22,022 bases of DNA from an uncultured Bacilli bacterium (GTDB lineage Bacteria; Bacillota_I; Bacilli_A; RF39; UBA660), in NCBI GenBank assembly GCA_910576985.1, contig CAJTLA010000023.1, positions 1 through 22,022 on the forward strand. The letters are read 5' to 3'. The first letter of the stretch is position 1. Each line of letters opens with the position of its first letter. The translations under genes were made by a program, and so were the position numbers. Below are positions 8,055-14,262 of this stretch, one piece after another. Below the pieces are notes generated by a model. The model made no database searches. It had not been told where the DNA came from and was given only the letters and a program-made list of their open reading frames with translations.

Positions 8055-8072
8055 GTAGTTTTATTATTTTTT
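8031..8072 (+). terminator. Terminator overlapping the micro-ORF
   Basis: GCTACTTATTT (8031-8041) pairs with AAATGAGTAGT (8049-8059) across a 7-base loop, 11 pairs including two G-U, followed by a T-rich run to 8072. Confidence 0.7.
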
Positions 8073-8108
8073 GAGTGATATTGATTTCTGGATTTATTTT
8101 ATATATAC

Positions 8109-8114
8109 TATAAT
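8109..8114 (+). promoter_or_regulatory. Candidate -10 element upstream of the disrupted unknown gene
   Basis: TATAAT at 8109-8114, 20 bases before the ATG at 8135, with GGAAGGGG (8117-8124) between. TTGATT at 8081-8086 is 22 bases away, too far for a standard -35. Confidence 0.4.
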
Positions 8115-8134
8115 ACGGAAGGGGTTATGATAAA

Positions 8135-8308
8135 ATGAATCCGTATTTGATATTGCCTACTTTGAAAAGTTATTTATGCGGGAAAAAAAGATTGGAAACA
8201 AATCATTATTATGTATTAAGAAAGCCTACGGAATTAAGTGCTGCACTTGATTGTCAACGTATAACGATTCAATATCATCCAAAAAATGAAAAAGAAAAAA
8301 ACAACTAA
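8135..8308 (+). CDS. Unknown protein, N-terminal piece of a disrupted gene
   Basis: 57 residues beginning MNPYLILPTLKSYLCG; family not recognised. The ATG is preceded by GGAAGGGG, 10 bases away, and by a TATAAT. The frame ends in GAA AAA AAC AAC TAA. A one-base backward shift at the A AAA AAC heptamer (8296-8302, in the exact phase of a -1 slippery site) opens CAA CTA ATC and reads QLIEIIYFLNQRGKC. A second change near 8340-8347 would then enter the frame of the 8330-8659 piece. All three stretches read as plausible protein, so they were probably once one gene of about 174 residues. Whether this is mutation, consensus error or recoding cannot be told here. It lies between recU and gpsB, where B. 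subtilis also carries small genes. Confidence 0.5.
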   Translation: MNPYLILPTLKSYLCGKKRLETNHYYVLRKPTELSAALDCQRITIQYHPKNEKEKNN

Positions 8309-8329
8309 TCGAAATCATTTATTTTTTGA

Positions 8330-8659
8330 ATCAAAGAGGTAAATGTAACAGAGTTTGAAAGAATCTTTGATGATGATTTGTTGTTGTATCTCGCAGAACA
8401 AAACTTCGATTTTAAAGTATGTCTTAGATATATGTTAGATTCTTATTATTTTGGTACTAATGTGGATTTGACTTGGTTTTCTGGAAGTAATTTTATTGTT
8501 CATTTATTACAGGATGATCAAAATTTTTTGGATCGTGTTTCATATGCACAGGATAAACGAAAGTCGTGTTTGGAAGCTTATTCAAGAGAACGAATTCCAT
8601 ATTTTTTAGAAATAATGAAAAAACATCCGAATTATTTGGAACAATATAAGATGGAATGA
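8330..8659 (+). pseudogene. Unknown protein, C-terminal piece of the disrupted gene
   Basis: The frame is open from 8330 just after a TGA. It reads VTEFERIFDDDLLLYLAEQN and ends PNYLEQYKME, about 105 residues, acidic and aromatic-rich, of no family I recognise. It has no usable ATG: the ATG at 8343 behind AAAGAGG is followed at once by TAA, and the first in-frame start-like codons are TTGs at 8378-8386 without SD. It is therefore read as the body of the gene starting at 8135, separated by two compensating frame changes. A terminator overlaps its stop, which fits the end of a genuine gene. If either indel is a sequencing error the gene may be intact. Confidence 0.5.
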
Positions 8660-8672
8660 AGGCATTCTTTTT
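8653..8672 (+). terminator. Terminator upstream of gpsB
   Basis: GAATG (8654-8658), AAGG loop, CATTC (8663-8667), then five T. The stop codon of the preceding frame lies in the hairpin. Confidence 0.65.
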
Positions 8673-8704
8673 AATATATTTCAGTGTTAACCACAAAAAG
8701 GAAA

Positions 8705-8733
8705 TTGACAAATACTCTATTTTTTGAGACAAT
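8705..8733 (+). promoter_or_regulatory. Candidate promoter of gpsB-rnpB
   Basis: A perfect TTGACA (8705-8710) with GACAAT (8728-8733) at 17 bases. A better-looking TAGAAT at 8733-8738 is 22 bases away. The -35 is convincing, the -10 uncertain. Confidence 0.5.
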
Positions 8734-8766
8734 AGAATCATATAAGATGAATGAAGAGGTGGAGTT

Positions 8767-9096
8767 ATGTACCAAGAGAGAATTTTATTAACGGTAAAAG
8801 ATATTTTGGAAAAAGAATTTAAAATTGATACACGTGGATATCGTCCACAAGAAGTTGATAAGTTTCTAGACATCATTATTAGAGATTACGAAGAAATGAC
8901 TTCCATCATTAAAGATTTGGAAAAAGAAAAGAAAGAATTAATGGAAGATAACTTAAGGTTAAAACAAGATATTCGCAATTTGAGAACAAAGTTAGAGGTG
9001 ATTCGTGATGAAGGTGGTGAATCAGGAGGTCCTTCTAATGCCGATGTTTTAAGAAGACTATCAAATCTTGAAAAAATCATTTATGGAAAAGAATAA
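8767..9096 (+). CDS. gpsB: Cell-division/elongation adaptor GpsB
   Basis: A small cytosolic DivIVA-family coiled-coil protein that binds class A PBPs and helps shuttle them between septum and side wall. The 109-residue product has the family N-terminus (ILLTVKDILEKEFKIDTRGY, then RPQEVDKFLDIIIRDYEE), a central coiled coil (~35-75), a Gly/Ser-rich linker and the GpsB-type C-terminal helix NADVLRRLSNLEKIIYG; DivIVA itself is longer and lacks this end. AGAGGTGGAG precedes the ATG. The gene stands directly before the RNase P RNA, as in B. subtilis, and its likely partner PBP is encoded nearby. The stop codon overlaps the first bases of the RNase P RNA helix P1. Confidence 0.95.
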   Translation: MYQERILLTVKDILEKEFKIDTRGYRPQEVDKFLDIIIRDYEEMTSIIKDLEKEKKELMEDNLRLKQDIRNLRTKLEVIRDEGGESGGPSNADVLRRLSNLEKIIYGKE

Positions 9097-9450
9097 TATT
9101 TTGACAAACGCTGTGTGCTTGTCACATAGAGGAAAGTCCATGCTCACATAGTCTGTGATGACTATAGTGTTCGTGCATAGGGAAACAATAACCTATGGTA
9201 GTAGTAATACTAACGGCGCTTTTAATCCTAAGTAGAAATATAGGGAAGCGAAGCATAAAGTGCCACAGTGACGATGCTTGTTAGAAATGACAAGAGTGGA
9301 ACGGGTAAACCCCACGAGTGAGAAACCCAAATTATGGTAGGGGAACCTAATAAGAAAGAAGCAGAATTTCTTATGGGATCGAGTAATCGATAGATAGATG
9401 TTTGTCGCCTAGTAATAGGAACAGAACATGGCTTATAAAGTATTATTTTT
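9093..9450 (+). ncRNA. rnpB: RNase P RNA, type B (Bacillus-like)
   Basis: Catalytic RNA that cleaves 5' leaders from pre-tRNAs. Diagnostic blocks: GAGGAAAGTCCATGCTC (about 9130-9146), TAGTGTTCGTGC, AAGTGCCACAGTGACGA, AGAGTGGAACGGGTAAACCC, GAGAAACCCAAATT, GTAGGGGAACC, ATAGATAGATG and ACAGAACATGGCTTA. These follow the B. subtilis order and mark the type B architecture. P1 forms between AATAATATTTT (9092-9102) and AAAGTATTATT (9437-9447). The 3' strand runs into a T tract to 9452, so P1 may help termination. P3 is CTGTGTG/CACATAG. The ends are estimated from P1 and overlap the gpsB stop codon. Length about 355-360 nt is somewhat under the ~400 of B. subtilis. Confidence 0.95.
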
Positions 9451-9480
9451 TTGTTTGCATAATATGAAAGAGGTGTACAT

Positions 9481-9960
9481 GTGAAAGAAATAGGAGAAAA
9501 GTTAAAAGAGGCACGTGAAGAAATGGGAGTCTCCATTGAAGAAGTGTCAGAAGATTTGAAATTGCGTCCTTCCCAAATCAATAATTTAGAACAAGGGAAT
9601 ATGGATGCATTTAAAGACATTTTTTACTTGAAATATTTTATTCGTGACTATGCTAAATATTTAGGGCTTAGTTATGAAGACATGGTAGATGATTTTAACG
9701 AATATTTATTTGACTATACATCTAAAATTTCATTGGACGATATAAAAAAGGTGCAAAAAAAATCTCCAAAGAAAAAGGGCGAAGATTCTAGACGAATTAT
9801 GTCTCCATATACGTTAGAACGAAAGCAAAGTTTTCCAGTGATTCCCTTTTTAGTTATCAGCGTATTGGTTTTGATTTTTGCAGTGATTGCTATTGTTATT
9901 ACGAATTTACCTGATGAAGATGATTTTAAAGAAACAAATGTTATTACGATGAATATATAG
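9481..9960 (+). CDS. RodZ-like helix-turn-helix membrane protein (YmfM-like), short form
   Basis: RodZ-type proteins couple MreB filaments to the cell-wall elongation machinery. Residues 1-75 form the HTH_25 domain (GEKLKEAREEMGVSIEEVSE, LRPSQINNLEQGN, FYLKYFIRDYAKYLGL). A Lys/Arg-rich cytosolic linker follows, then one transmembrane helix at ~119-141 (VIPFLVISVLVLIFAVIAIV) and an acidic tail of 18 residues. The extracellular beta-domain of full RodZ is absent, so this is a 159-residue short form. It starts with GTG at 9481 behind AGAGGTG. It is followed by pgsA with an 11-base gap, the ymfM-pgsA-recA order of B. subtilis, which is the main reason for the assignment. A simple membrane-anchored HTH regulator is the alternative. 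Confidence 0.8.
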   Translation: MKEIGEKLKEAREEMGVSIEEVSEDLKLRPSQINNLEQGNMDAFKDIFYLKYFIRDYAKYLGLSYEDMVDDFNEYLFDYTSKISLDDIKKVQKKSPKKKGEDSRRIMSPYTLERKQSFPVIPFLVISVLVLIFAVIAIVITNLPDEDDFKETNVITMNI

Positions 9961-9971
9961 GAGGAATATGA

Positions 9972-10571
9972 ATGAATTTACCAAATAAAATTACATTATC
10001 AAGAATTATTTTGACAATTTTCGTTATTGTTATTTTAATTTTTCCATTTGAAGCAACAGGATTTTCTATGCCGAAATTGTTTGTGAATGAAACTATTGTG
10101 ATTGATATTAAGTATTTAATGGCAGGGGTTTTGTTTATTATTGCTTCTATTACAGATTTTTTAGATGGATATTTGGCTAGAAAGAAAGGAATTGTGACTG
10201 ATTTTGGAAAAATGTTGGATGCTATTGCAGACAAAGTATTGGTCAATTGTATTTTGGTTATCTTAGCAGCAACAGGATTTATTCATCCAATTATTCCTGT
10301 GATTATTATTTTTCGTGACACGGTTGTTGATTCTATTAAAATGATTGCGGGAAATCAGGGGCATGTTGTAGCTGCTATAAAAACAGGGAAATGGAAAACT
10401 GCATGTATGATGATTGGTATTGCTTTGACTTTATTTTATAATTTGCCATTTGAATTATGGAATATCAAAGTATCTGACATTTTGCTTATTATTGCTTGTG
10501 TTTTATCGGTTGTATCTGGAGTTCAATATTATTACATGAATAGAGATGCTATTATGGAATCAGGAAAGTAA
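9972..10571 (+). CDS. pgsA: CDP-diacylglycerol-glycerol-3-phosphate 3-phosphatidyltransferase
   Basis: Integral membrane enzyme making phosphatidylglycerol phosphate from CDP-diacylglycerol and glycerol-3-phosphate, the committed step to phosphatidylglycerol. The 199-residue protein carries the complete CDP-alcohol phosphotransferase motif: D62-x2-D65-G-x2-A-R70-x8-G79-x3-D83-x3-D87 (DFLDGYLARKKGIVTDFGKM). Several hydrophobic helices flank it. AGGAGG at 9959-9964 overlaps the preceding stop and sits 7 bases before the ATG at 9972; an out-of-frame ATG at 9968 closes after six codons. It is co-transcribed with the rodZ-like gene. In B. subtilis cinA lies between pgsA and recA; it is missing here. 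Confidence 0.94.
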   Translation: MNLPNKITLSRIILTIFVIVILIFPFEATGFSMPKLFVNETIVIDIKYLMAGVLFIIASITDFLDGYLARKKGIVTDFGKMLDAIADKVLVNCILVILAATGFIHPIIPVIIIFRDTVVDSIKMIAGNQGHVVAAIKTGKWKTACMMIGIALTLFYNLPFELWNIKVSDILLIIACVLSVVSGVQYYYMNRDAIMESGK

Positions 10572-10589
10572 AAATTTGCTTTCTTTTTT
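10563..10589 (+). terminator. Terminator of the rodZ-pgsA unit
   Basis: GAAAG (10564-10568) pairs with CTTTC (10579-10583), extendable inward by A-T and G-U pairs, followed by six T. The pgsA stop lies in the loop. Confidence 0.65.
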
Positions 10590-10647
10590 ATTCGATTTTT
10601 GTTTATTTGGATATTGTTTTTTAATTTTTGTATATTTTTCCATCTGA

Positions 10648-10661
10648 TAAACAAATGTTCG
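10648..10661 (+). promoter_or_regulatory. Candidate LexA (SOS) box upstream of recA
   Basis: TAAACAAATGTTCG differs from the Bacillota consensus GAAC-N4-GTTC at one core position (AAAC-AAAT-GTTC). It ends 9 bases before the -35 of recA, a placement compatible with LexA repression. No lexA gene is in the window. Confidence 0.55.
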
Positions 10662-10669
10662 TTTTTGTG

Positions 10670-10698
10670 TTGACAAACTATTTTAATTATTATACAAT
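10670..10698 (+). promoter_or_regulatory. recA promoter
   Basis: Perfect TTGACA (10670-10675), a 17-base spacer and TACAAT (10693-10698), about 29 bases before the recA start. Confidence 0.8.
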
Positions 10699-10727
10699 AG
10701 TGTTGTTAAAGATGAGGAGGAAGTAAC

Positions 10728-11762
10728 ATGGTAAAAGCATCGAATGATAAAACATTAGATCAAGTATTAATAGATATTGAAAAACAATTTGGAAAAGGAG
10801 CGGTTATGAAATTGGGAGAAAATGATCATCAAAAAATTGATGTGATTCCTAGTGGTTCCCTTTCATTAGATATTGCTCTTGGGATAGGTGGATATCCAAA
10901 AGGAAGAATTATTGAAATTTATGGTCCTGAATCAAGTGGAAAAACTACTTTTGCGCTACATGCAATTGCAGAAGCTCAAAAAAAAGGAGGAAGAGCTGCT
11001 TTTATTGATGCAGAACATTCTTTGGATCCACAATATGCAGCTGCTTTGGGGGTTAATATTAATGACTTATTATTATCTCAACCTGATAATGGAGAACAAG
11101 CATTAGAAATTTGTGAAGCACTTGTAAGAAGTGGTGCGATTAGTGTGATTGTAATTGACTCTGTAGCAGCTCTTGTTCCACAGGCTGAAATAGAAGGAGA
11201 AATGGGGGATTCTCATGTTGGTCTTCAAGCGAGACTGATGAGCCAAGCACTTCGTAAATTGTCTGGGATTATTAATAAAACAAACACAGTTGCAATATTC
11301 ATTAATCAGTTAAGAGAAAAAGTTGGAGTTATGTTTGGAAATCCAGAAGTAACACCAGGAGGAAGAGCTCTTAAATTTTATTCTTCTGTTCGACTAGAAA
11401 TTAGAAGATCAGAGCAATTAAAATTGGGAACTGATATTATTGGTAATAAGACGAATATTAAAGTTGTAAAAAATAAAATGGCACCACCATTTAAAACTTG
11501 TACATTAGATATTATGTATGGGGAAGGTATTTCTGCAGCGGGTGAAATTGTTGATTTGGCATCAGATGCTGGTATTATTGATAAAAGTGGTGCTTGGTAT
11601 GCGTATAATGGTGAAAAATTAGGTCAAGGAAAAGAAAACGTAAAAGAATTTTTAAAAGGAAAGCCAGAATTAATGAAAGAATTAGAAGAACGTGTTAGGG
11701 AATACTATGACATTAATGTTTCTTCAAGTTCTACAAATCAGGAAAAGGCAAAAGAAAAATAG
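10728..11762 (+). CDS. recA: Recombinase RecA
   Basis: ATP-dependent strand-exchange protein for recombinational repair and LexA cleavage. The 344 residues match the usual length. Walker A is GPESSGKT at 66-73; the Walker B region is ISVIVIDSVAALVPQ; the loop 1/2 region includes GDSHVGLQARLMSQALRKL and NQLREKVGVMFGNPEVTPGG. The C-terminal KMAPPFK segment and a short Ser/Lys tail follow. GAGGAGG at 10714-10720 lies 7 bases before the ATG. It has its own strong promoter with an upstream LexA-like box, and a terminator overlapping its stop, so it is a single-gene unit. Confidence 0.98.
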   Translation: MVKASNDKTLDQVLIDIEKQFGKGAVMKLGENDHQKIDVIPSGSLSLDIALGIGGYPKGRIIEIYGPESSGKTTFALHAIAEAQKKGGRAAFIDAEHSLDPQYAAALGVNINDLLLSQPDNGEQALEICEALVRSGAISVIVIDSVAALVPQAEIEGEMGDSHVGLQARLMSQALRKLSGIINKTNTVAIFINQLREKVGVMFGNPEVTPGGRALKFYSSVRLEIRRSEQLKLGTDIIGNKTNIKVVKNKMAPPFKTCTLDIMYGEGISAAGEIVDLASDAGIIDKSGAWYAYNGEKLGQGKENVKEFLKGKPELMKELEERVREYYDINVSSSSTNQEKAKEK

Positions 11763-11780
11763 AGAATCCTCTATTTTTTT
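11757..11780 (+). terminator. recA terminator
   Basis: AAATAGAG (11757-11764), AATC loop, CTCTATTT (11769-11776) and further T to 11780; an eight-pair perfect stem containing the recA stop codon. Confidence 0.85.
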
Positions 11781-11815
11781 GTATAAAAATGTAGATACGT
11801 TATTAAGTTGTTTTT

Positions 11816-12086
11816 ATGTACAAAAATACAAAAAAACTATCGTATCGAATTTCAATTAGAGAATTCATTTAAATGGATTTCTATAAAGGAAAATCAGTGG
11901 AAATACGATATAAAGTTAATCAAAATGAGAAAATTGTTTTTGCTGATGATGCTAACAAATTGAGTTTGATTTTATATTTTGATGGCTTTAAAATGAGTGA
12001 TTTGGTAAAATATATATTTTAATCAGTGTCCAAATGAGAATAATTTATTATTGTTAGGAATGACTACATCTTATGAGGAATTATAA
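11816..12086 (+). pseudogene. Degraded remnant of a small gene between recA and rny
   Basis: The 517 bases between recA and rny hold broken coding-like frames. ATG at 11816 opens 18 codons to a TAA followed directly by ATG at 11873. That frame reads MDFYKGKSVEIRYKVNQNEK and stops at 12022. Omitting one T of the run at 12017-12020 continues it as FNQCPNENNLLLLGMTTSYE to a TAA at 12086, where a terminator begins. In B. subtilis a different gene (pbpX) lies between recA and rny. No SD is seen and no family is recognised. It could simply be AT-rich spacer; the terminator placed exactly at the end of the restored frame favours a decayed gene. Confidence 0.3.
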
Positions 12087-12107
12087 AGAGGTGAAAGCTT
12101 CTTTTTT
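12086..12107 (+). terminator. Terminator-like hairpin after the remnant
   Basis: AAGAGGT (12086-12092), GAAA tetraloop, GCTTCTT (12097-12103, two G-U pairs) and further T to 12107. Confidence 0.5.
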
Positions 12108-12184
12108 AATGGAATAATTTTTTTTAAATCTTTTATTTTAAAATACGCATTGAATGGTGAAGAAGAATAGAAAAAATTTTTTTC

Positions 12185-12213
12185 TTGACTTCTATCCATA
12201 GAAACATTACAAT
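12185..12213 (+). promoter_or_regulatory. rny promoter
   Basis: TTGACT (12185-12190), a 17-base spacer and TACAAT (12208-12213), giving a leader of about 60 bases. Confidence 0.75.
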
Positions 12214-12246
12214 AAGTATAGAGTGAAATAATGTATTTTACTTATT
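12211..12246 (+). repeat. Inverted repeat over the rny transcription start
   Basis: AATAAGTA (12211-12218) and TACTTATT (12239-12246) are perfect complements with a 20-base gap. The left arm overlaps the -10 box and the expected start point, so it would suit a DNA operator better than an RNA hairpin. The arms are AT-rich and chance is possible. Confidence 0.3.
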
Positions 12247-12279
12247 ATAGATTAAATATGTAGAAAATGGAGGTAGTGT

Positions 12280-13833
12280 ATGAATGATGCTATTTTCTCC
12301 ATTTTACTCGTCTTGATTGGAATTTTTATAGGCATGATAGCCATTTTTGTTGTTAATTATATAAGAGGAAATCAAATTTCTAAAAAGATTGAATCACAAC
12401 TTGAAAAAGCAAAAAAAGAAGCAGAAAAAATAAAAAGGGATCATTTGTTAGAGGCAAAAGAAGAAGTACATAGATTAAAAGCGGAAACTGATAAAGAAGT
12501 GAAAGAAAAAAAACAAGAAATTAAGGAATCAGAAGAAAGATTACTTAACCGCGAAAATAGCATTGATCGTCGTGATCAAATGTTGCAAAATCGTGAACAA
12601 ATGTTAGAAGAAAAGGAAAATAATTTAATTAATAAACAAAAAGAAATCCAAAATGAACAGGTAAAAGTGGAAGAGATAAGAAAAGAACAAATTGAGTTGT
12701 TAGAGCGTATTGCTGGTTTTTCTAAAAATCAAGCAAGAGATATGGTAATGAAAAAAGTAGAAGAAATGATGAGTTTAGAAATTGCTTCTTATATTAAAGA
12801 TGCAGAATCAGAGGCTAAATTAGAAGTAGATAAAAGGGCAAAGTCGTTGTTAATTTCTTCGATGCAAAAGTATGCAGGGGATGTTGCTAATGATCAGACT
12901 GTAACTGTTGTAAATTTACCAAATGATGATATGAAGGGGCGTATTATTGGTAGAGAGGGTAGAAATATTAGAACCATTGAGGCAGTGACAGGAGTGGATT
13001 TGATTATTGATGACACTCCAGAGGCTATTGTATTATCTAGTTTTGATCCATTACGTCGTGAAATTGCTCGTGTTACTATTGAAACTTTGATAAAAGATGG
13101 AAGAATTCATCCAACTAGAATTGAAGAATTATATGAAAAAACAAGTGTGGATATGAATACGAAAATATTGGAATATGGTGAAGAAGCTTTGTTTGAGTTA
13201 GGTATTACAAAAGTGGATTCAGAATTAGTGGGATTCATTGGAAAACTTCATTTTAGGACGAGCTATGGTCAAAATGCGTTACAGCATTCTATTGAAGTAG
13301 CAGAGCTTGCTGGGATTTTAGCGGCCGAATTAGGAGAAAATGTAGCTTTAGCGAAACGTGCTGGATTGCTTCATGATATCGGGAAAGCGATTGATCATGA
13401 AGTAGAAGGAAGTCATGTAGAATTAGGAAGCTCTTTGGCTCGAAAATACAAAGAAAGTGAAGTTGTAATTAATTCTATTGAGTCCCATCATGGTGATACG
13501 GAACCAACGAGTGTGATTTCAATTTTAGTTGCGATAGCAGATACATTATCAGCATCACGTCCAGGTGCTAGAAACGATTCTTTAGAAAACTATATTAAAC
13601 GTTTACAAGACTTGGAAAATATTGCAAATGTAATGCCAGGTGTTGATAAAACATTTGCAGTACAGGCTGGTAGAGAGTTACGCGTGATTGTAAAACCAGA
13701 AGAAATAGATGATTTAGGAAGTCATAAAATTGCTCGTGATGTGAAAACAAAGATTGAAGAAGAAATGCAATATCCAGGTACAATTAAAGTAACTGTTATT
13801 CGAGAAACTAGAGCAACAGAAGAAGCCAAATAG
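12280..13833 (+). CDS. rny: Ribonuclease Y
   Basis: Membrane-anchored endoribonuclease that initiates mRNA decay in Bacillota. The 517 residues have the canonical order: N-terminal transmembrane helix (~4-26, IFSILLVLIGIFIGMIAIFV), a long charged coiled coil (~30-175), a KH RNA-binding domain (~205-275, GRIIGREGRNIRTIEAVTG), and an HD phosphohydrolase domain in which the HD pair appears in AGLLHDIGKAIDHE near residue 364, with SIESHHGD further on. GGAGGT lies 7 bases upstream of the ATG. It has its own promoter (12185-12213) and terminator. In B. subtilis rny (ymdA) also follows recA closely. Confidence 0.97.
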   Translation: MNDAIFSILLVLIGIFIGMIAIFVVNYIRGNQISKKIESQLEKAKKEAEKIKRDHLLEAKEEVHRLKAETDKEVKEKKQEIKESEERLLNRENSIDRRDQMLQNREQMLEEKENNLINKQKEIQNEQVKVEEIRKEQIELLERIAGFSKNQARDMVMKKVEEMMSLEIASYIKDAESEAKLEVDKRAKSLLISSMQKYAGDVANDQTVTVVNLPNDDMKGRIIGREGRNIRTIEAVTGVDLIIDDTPEAIVLSSFDPLRREIARVTIETLIKDGRIHPTRIEELYEKTSVDMNTKILEYGEEALFELGITKVDSELVGFIGKLHFRTSYGQNALQHSIEVAELAGILAAELGENVALAKRAGLLHDIGKAIDHEVEGSHVELGSSLARKYKESEVVINSIESHHGDTEPTSVISILVAIADTLSASRPGARNDSLENYIKRLQDLENIANVMPGVDKTFAVQAGRELRVIVKPEEIDDLGSHKIARDVKTKIEEEMQYPGTIKVTVIRETRATEEAK

Positions 13834-13844
13834 GCTTTTTTTTT
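13822..13844 (+). terminator. rny terminator
   Basis: AAGCC (13823-13827), AAATA loop, GGCTT (13833-13837) and T to 13844; the rny stop lies in the loop/stem. Confidence 0.75.
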
Positions 13845-13869
13845 AGATAAATTAATCTTTATTGTATGA

Positions 13870-14262
13870 TTATAGTGCTTCATCTACAGAATTATCAATA
13901 TCTAGATTGTTATTTTCTAATGCTTTTATAGAAGCATATATCGCTAAAAAAGCGACAATTAAAGTTAAAATAGAAGAAAGAATATCAATATAATCAAATT
14001 TTAAATCTTCCCCTTTTTCTTTATCAATTTCTAAATGAATGGCATTTGCTCCTAAAAATAAAAGAACAATAAATAAAACAAAAATTCGATTTAATGCTAC
14101 GAACTCTAAAGTTAATTTTTTAGAAAATAGGGGTTCTTTTTTTTCTTCTAATAATTTCTGATTATAGAGAAGAATAAATGTTGCTCCAAAACTGATAATT
14201 GATAGGATGGTTGCAATTAATTGGATATCAATTACTGTTGTTTCAGTTATTTTTTGATTCAT
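13870..14262 (-). CDS. Small three-helix membrane protein, function unknown
   Basis: 130 residues with three predicted membrane helices: ~13-34 (IQLIATILSIISFGATFILL), ~56-78 (NRIFVLFIVLLFLGANAI) and ~91-113 (IDILSSILTLIVAFLAIYAS). A Lys/Glu-rich loop lies between the first two, and the tail is acidic. Its ATG lies 20 bases inside the end of the upstream deacetylase gene without a clear SD, so it is probably translated by coupling. The pairing suggests an envelope role, but no domain is recognised. No good terminator is seen after it; it converges on rny. Confidence 0.75.
   Translation of the reverse strand: MNQKITETTVIDIQLIATILSIISFGATFILLYNQKLLEEKKEPLFSKKLTLEFVALNRIFVLFIVLLFLGANAIHLEIDKEKGEDLKFDYIDILSSILTLIVAFLAIYASIKALENNNLDIDNSVDEAL

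Noticed and set aside
8343..8348. ATG after AAAGAGG as a gene start
   Set aside because: The next codon is TAA; at most a one-codon ORF. The downstream frame differs.
9101..9106. TTGACA as a promoter -35
   Set aside because: It lies inside the RNase P RNA helix region; no paired -10 at proper spacing was found.
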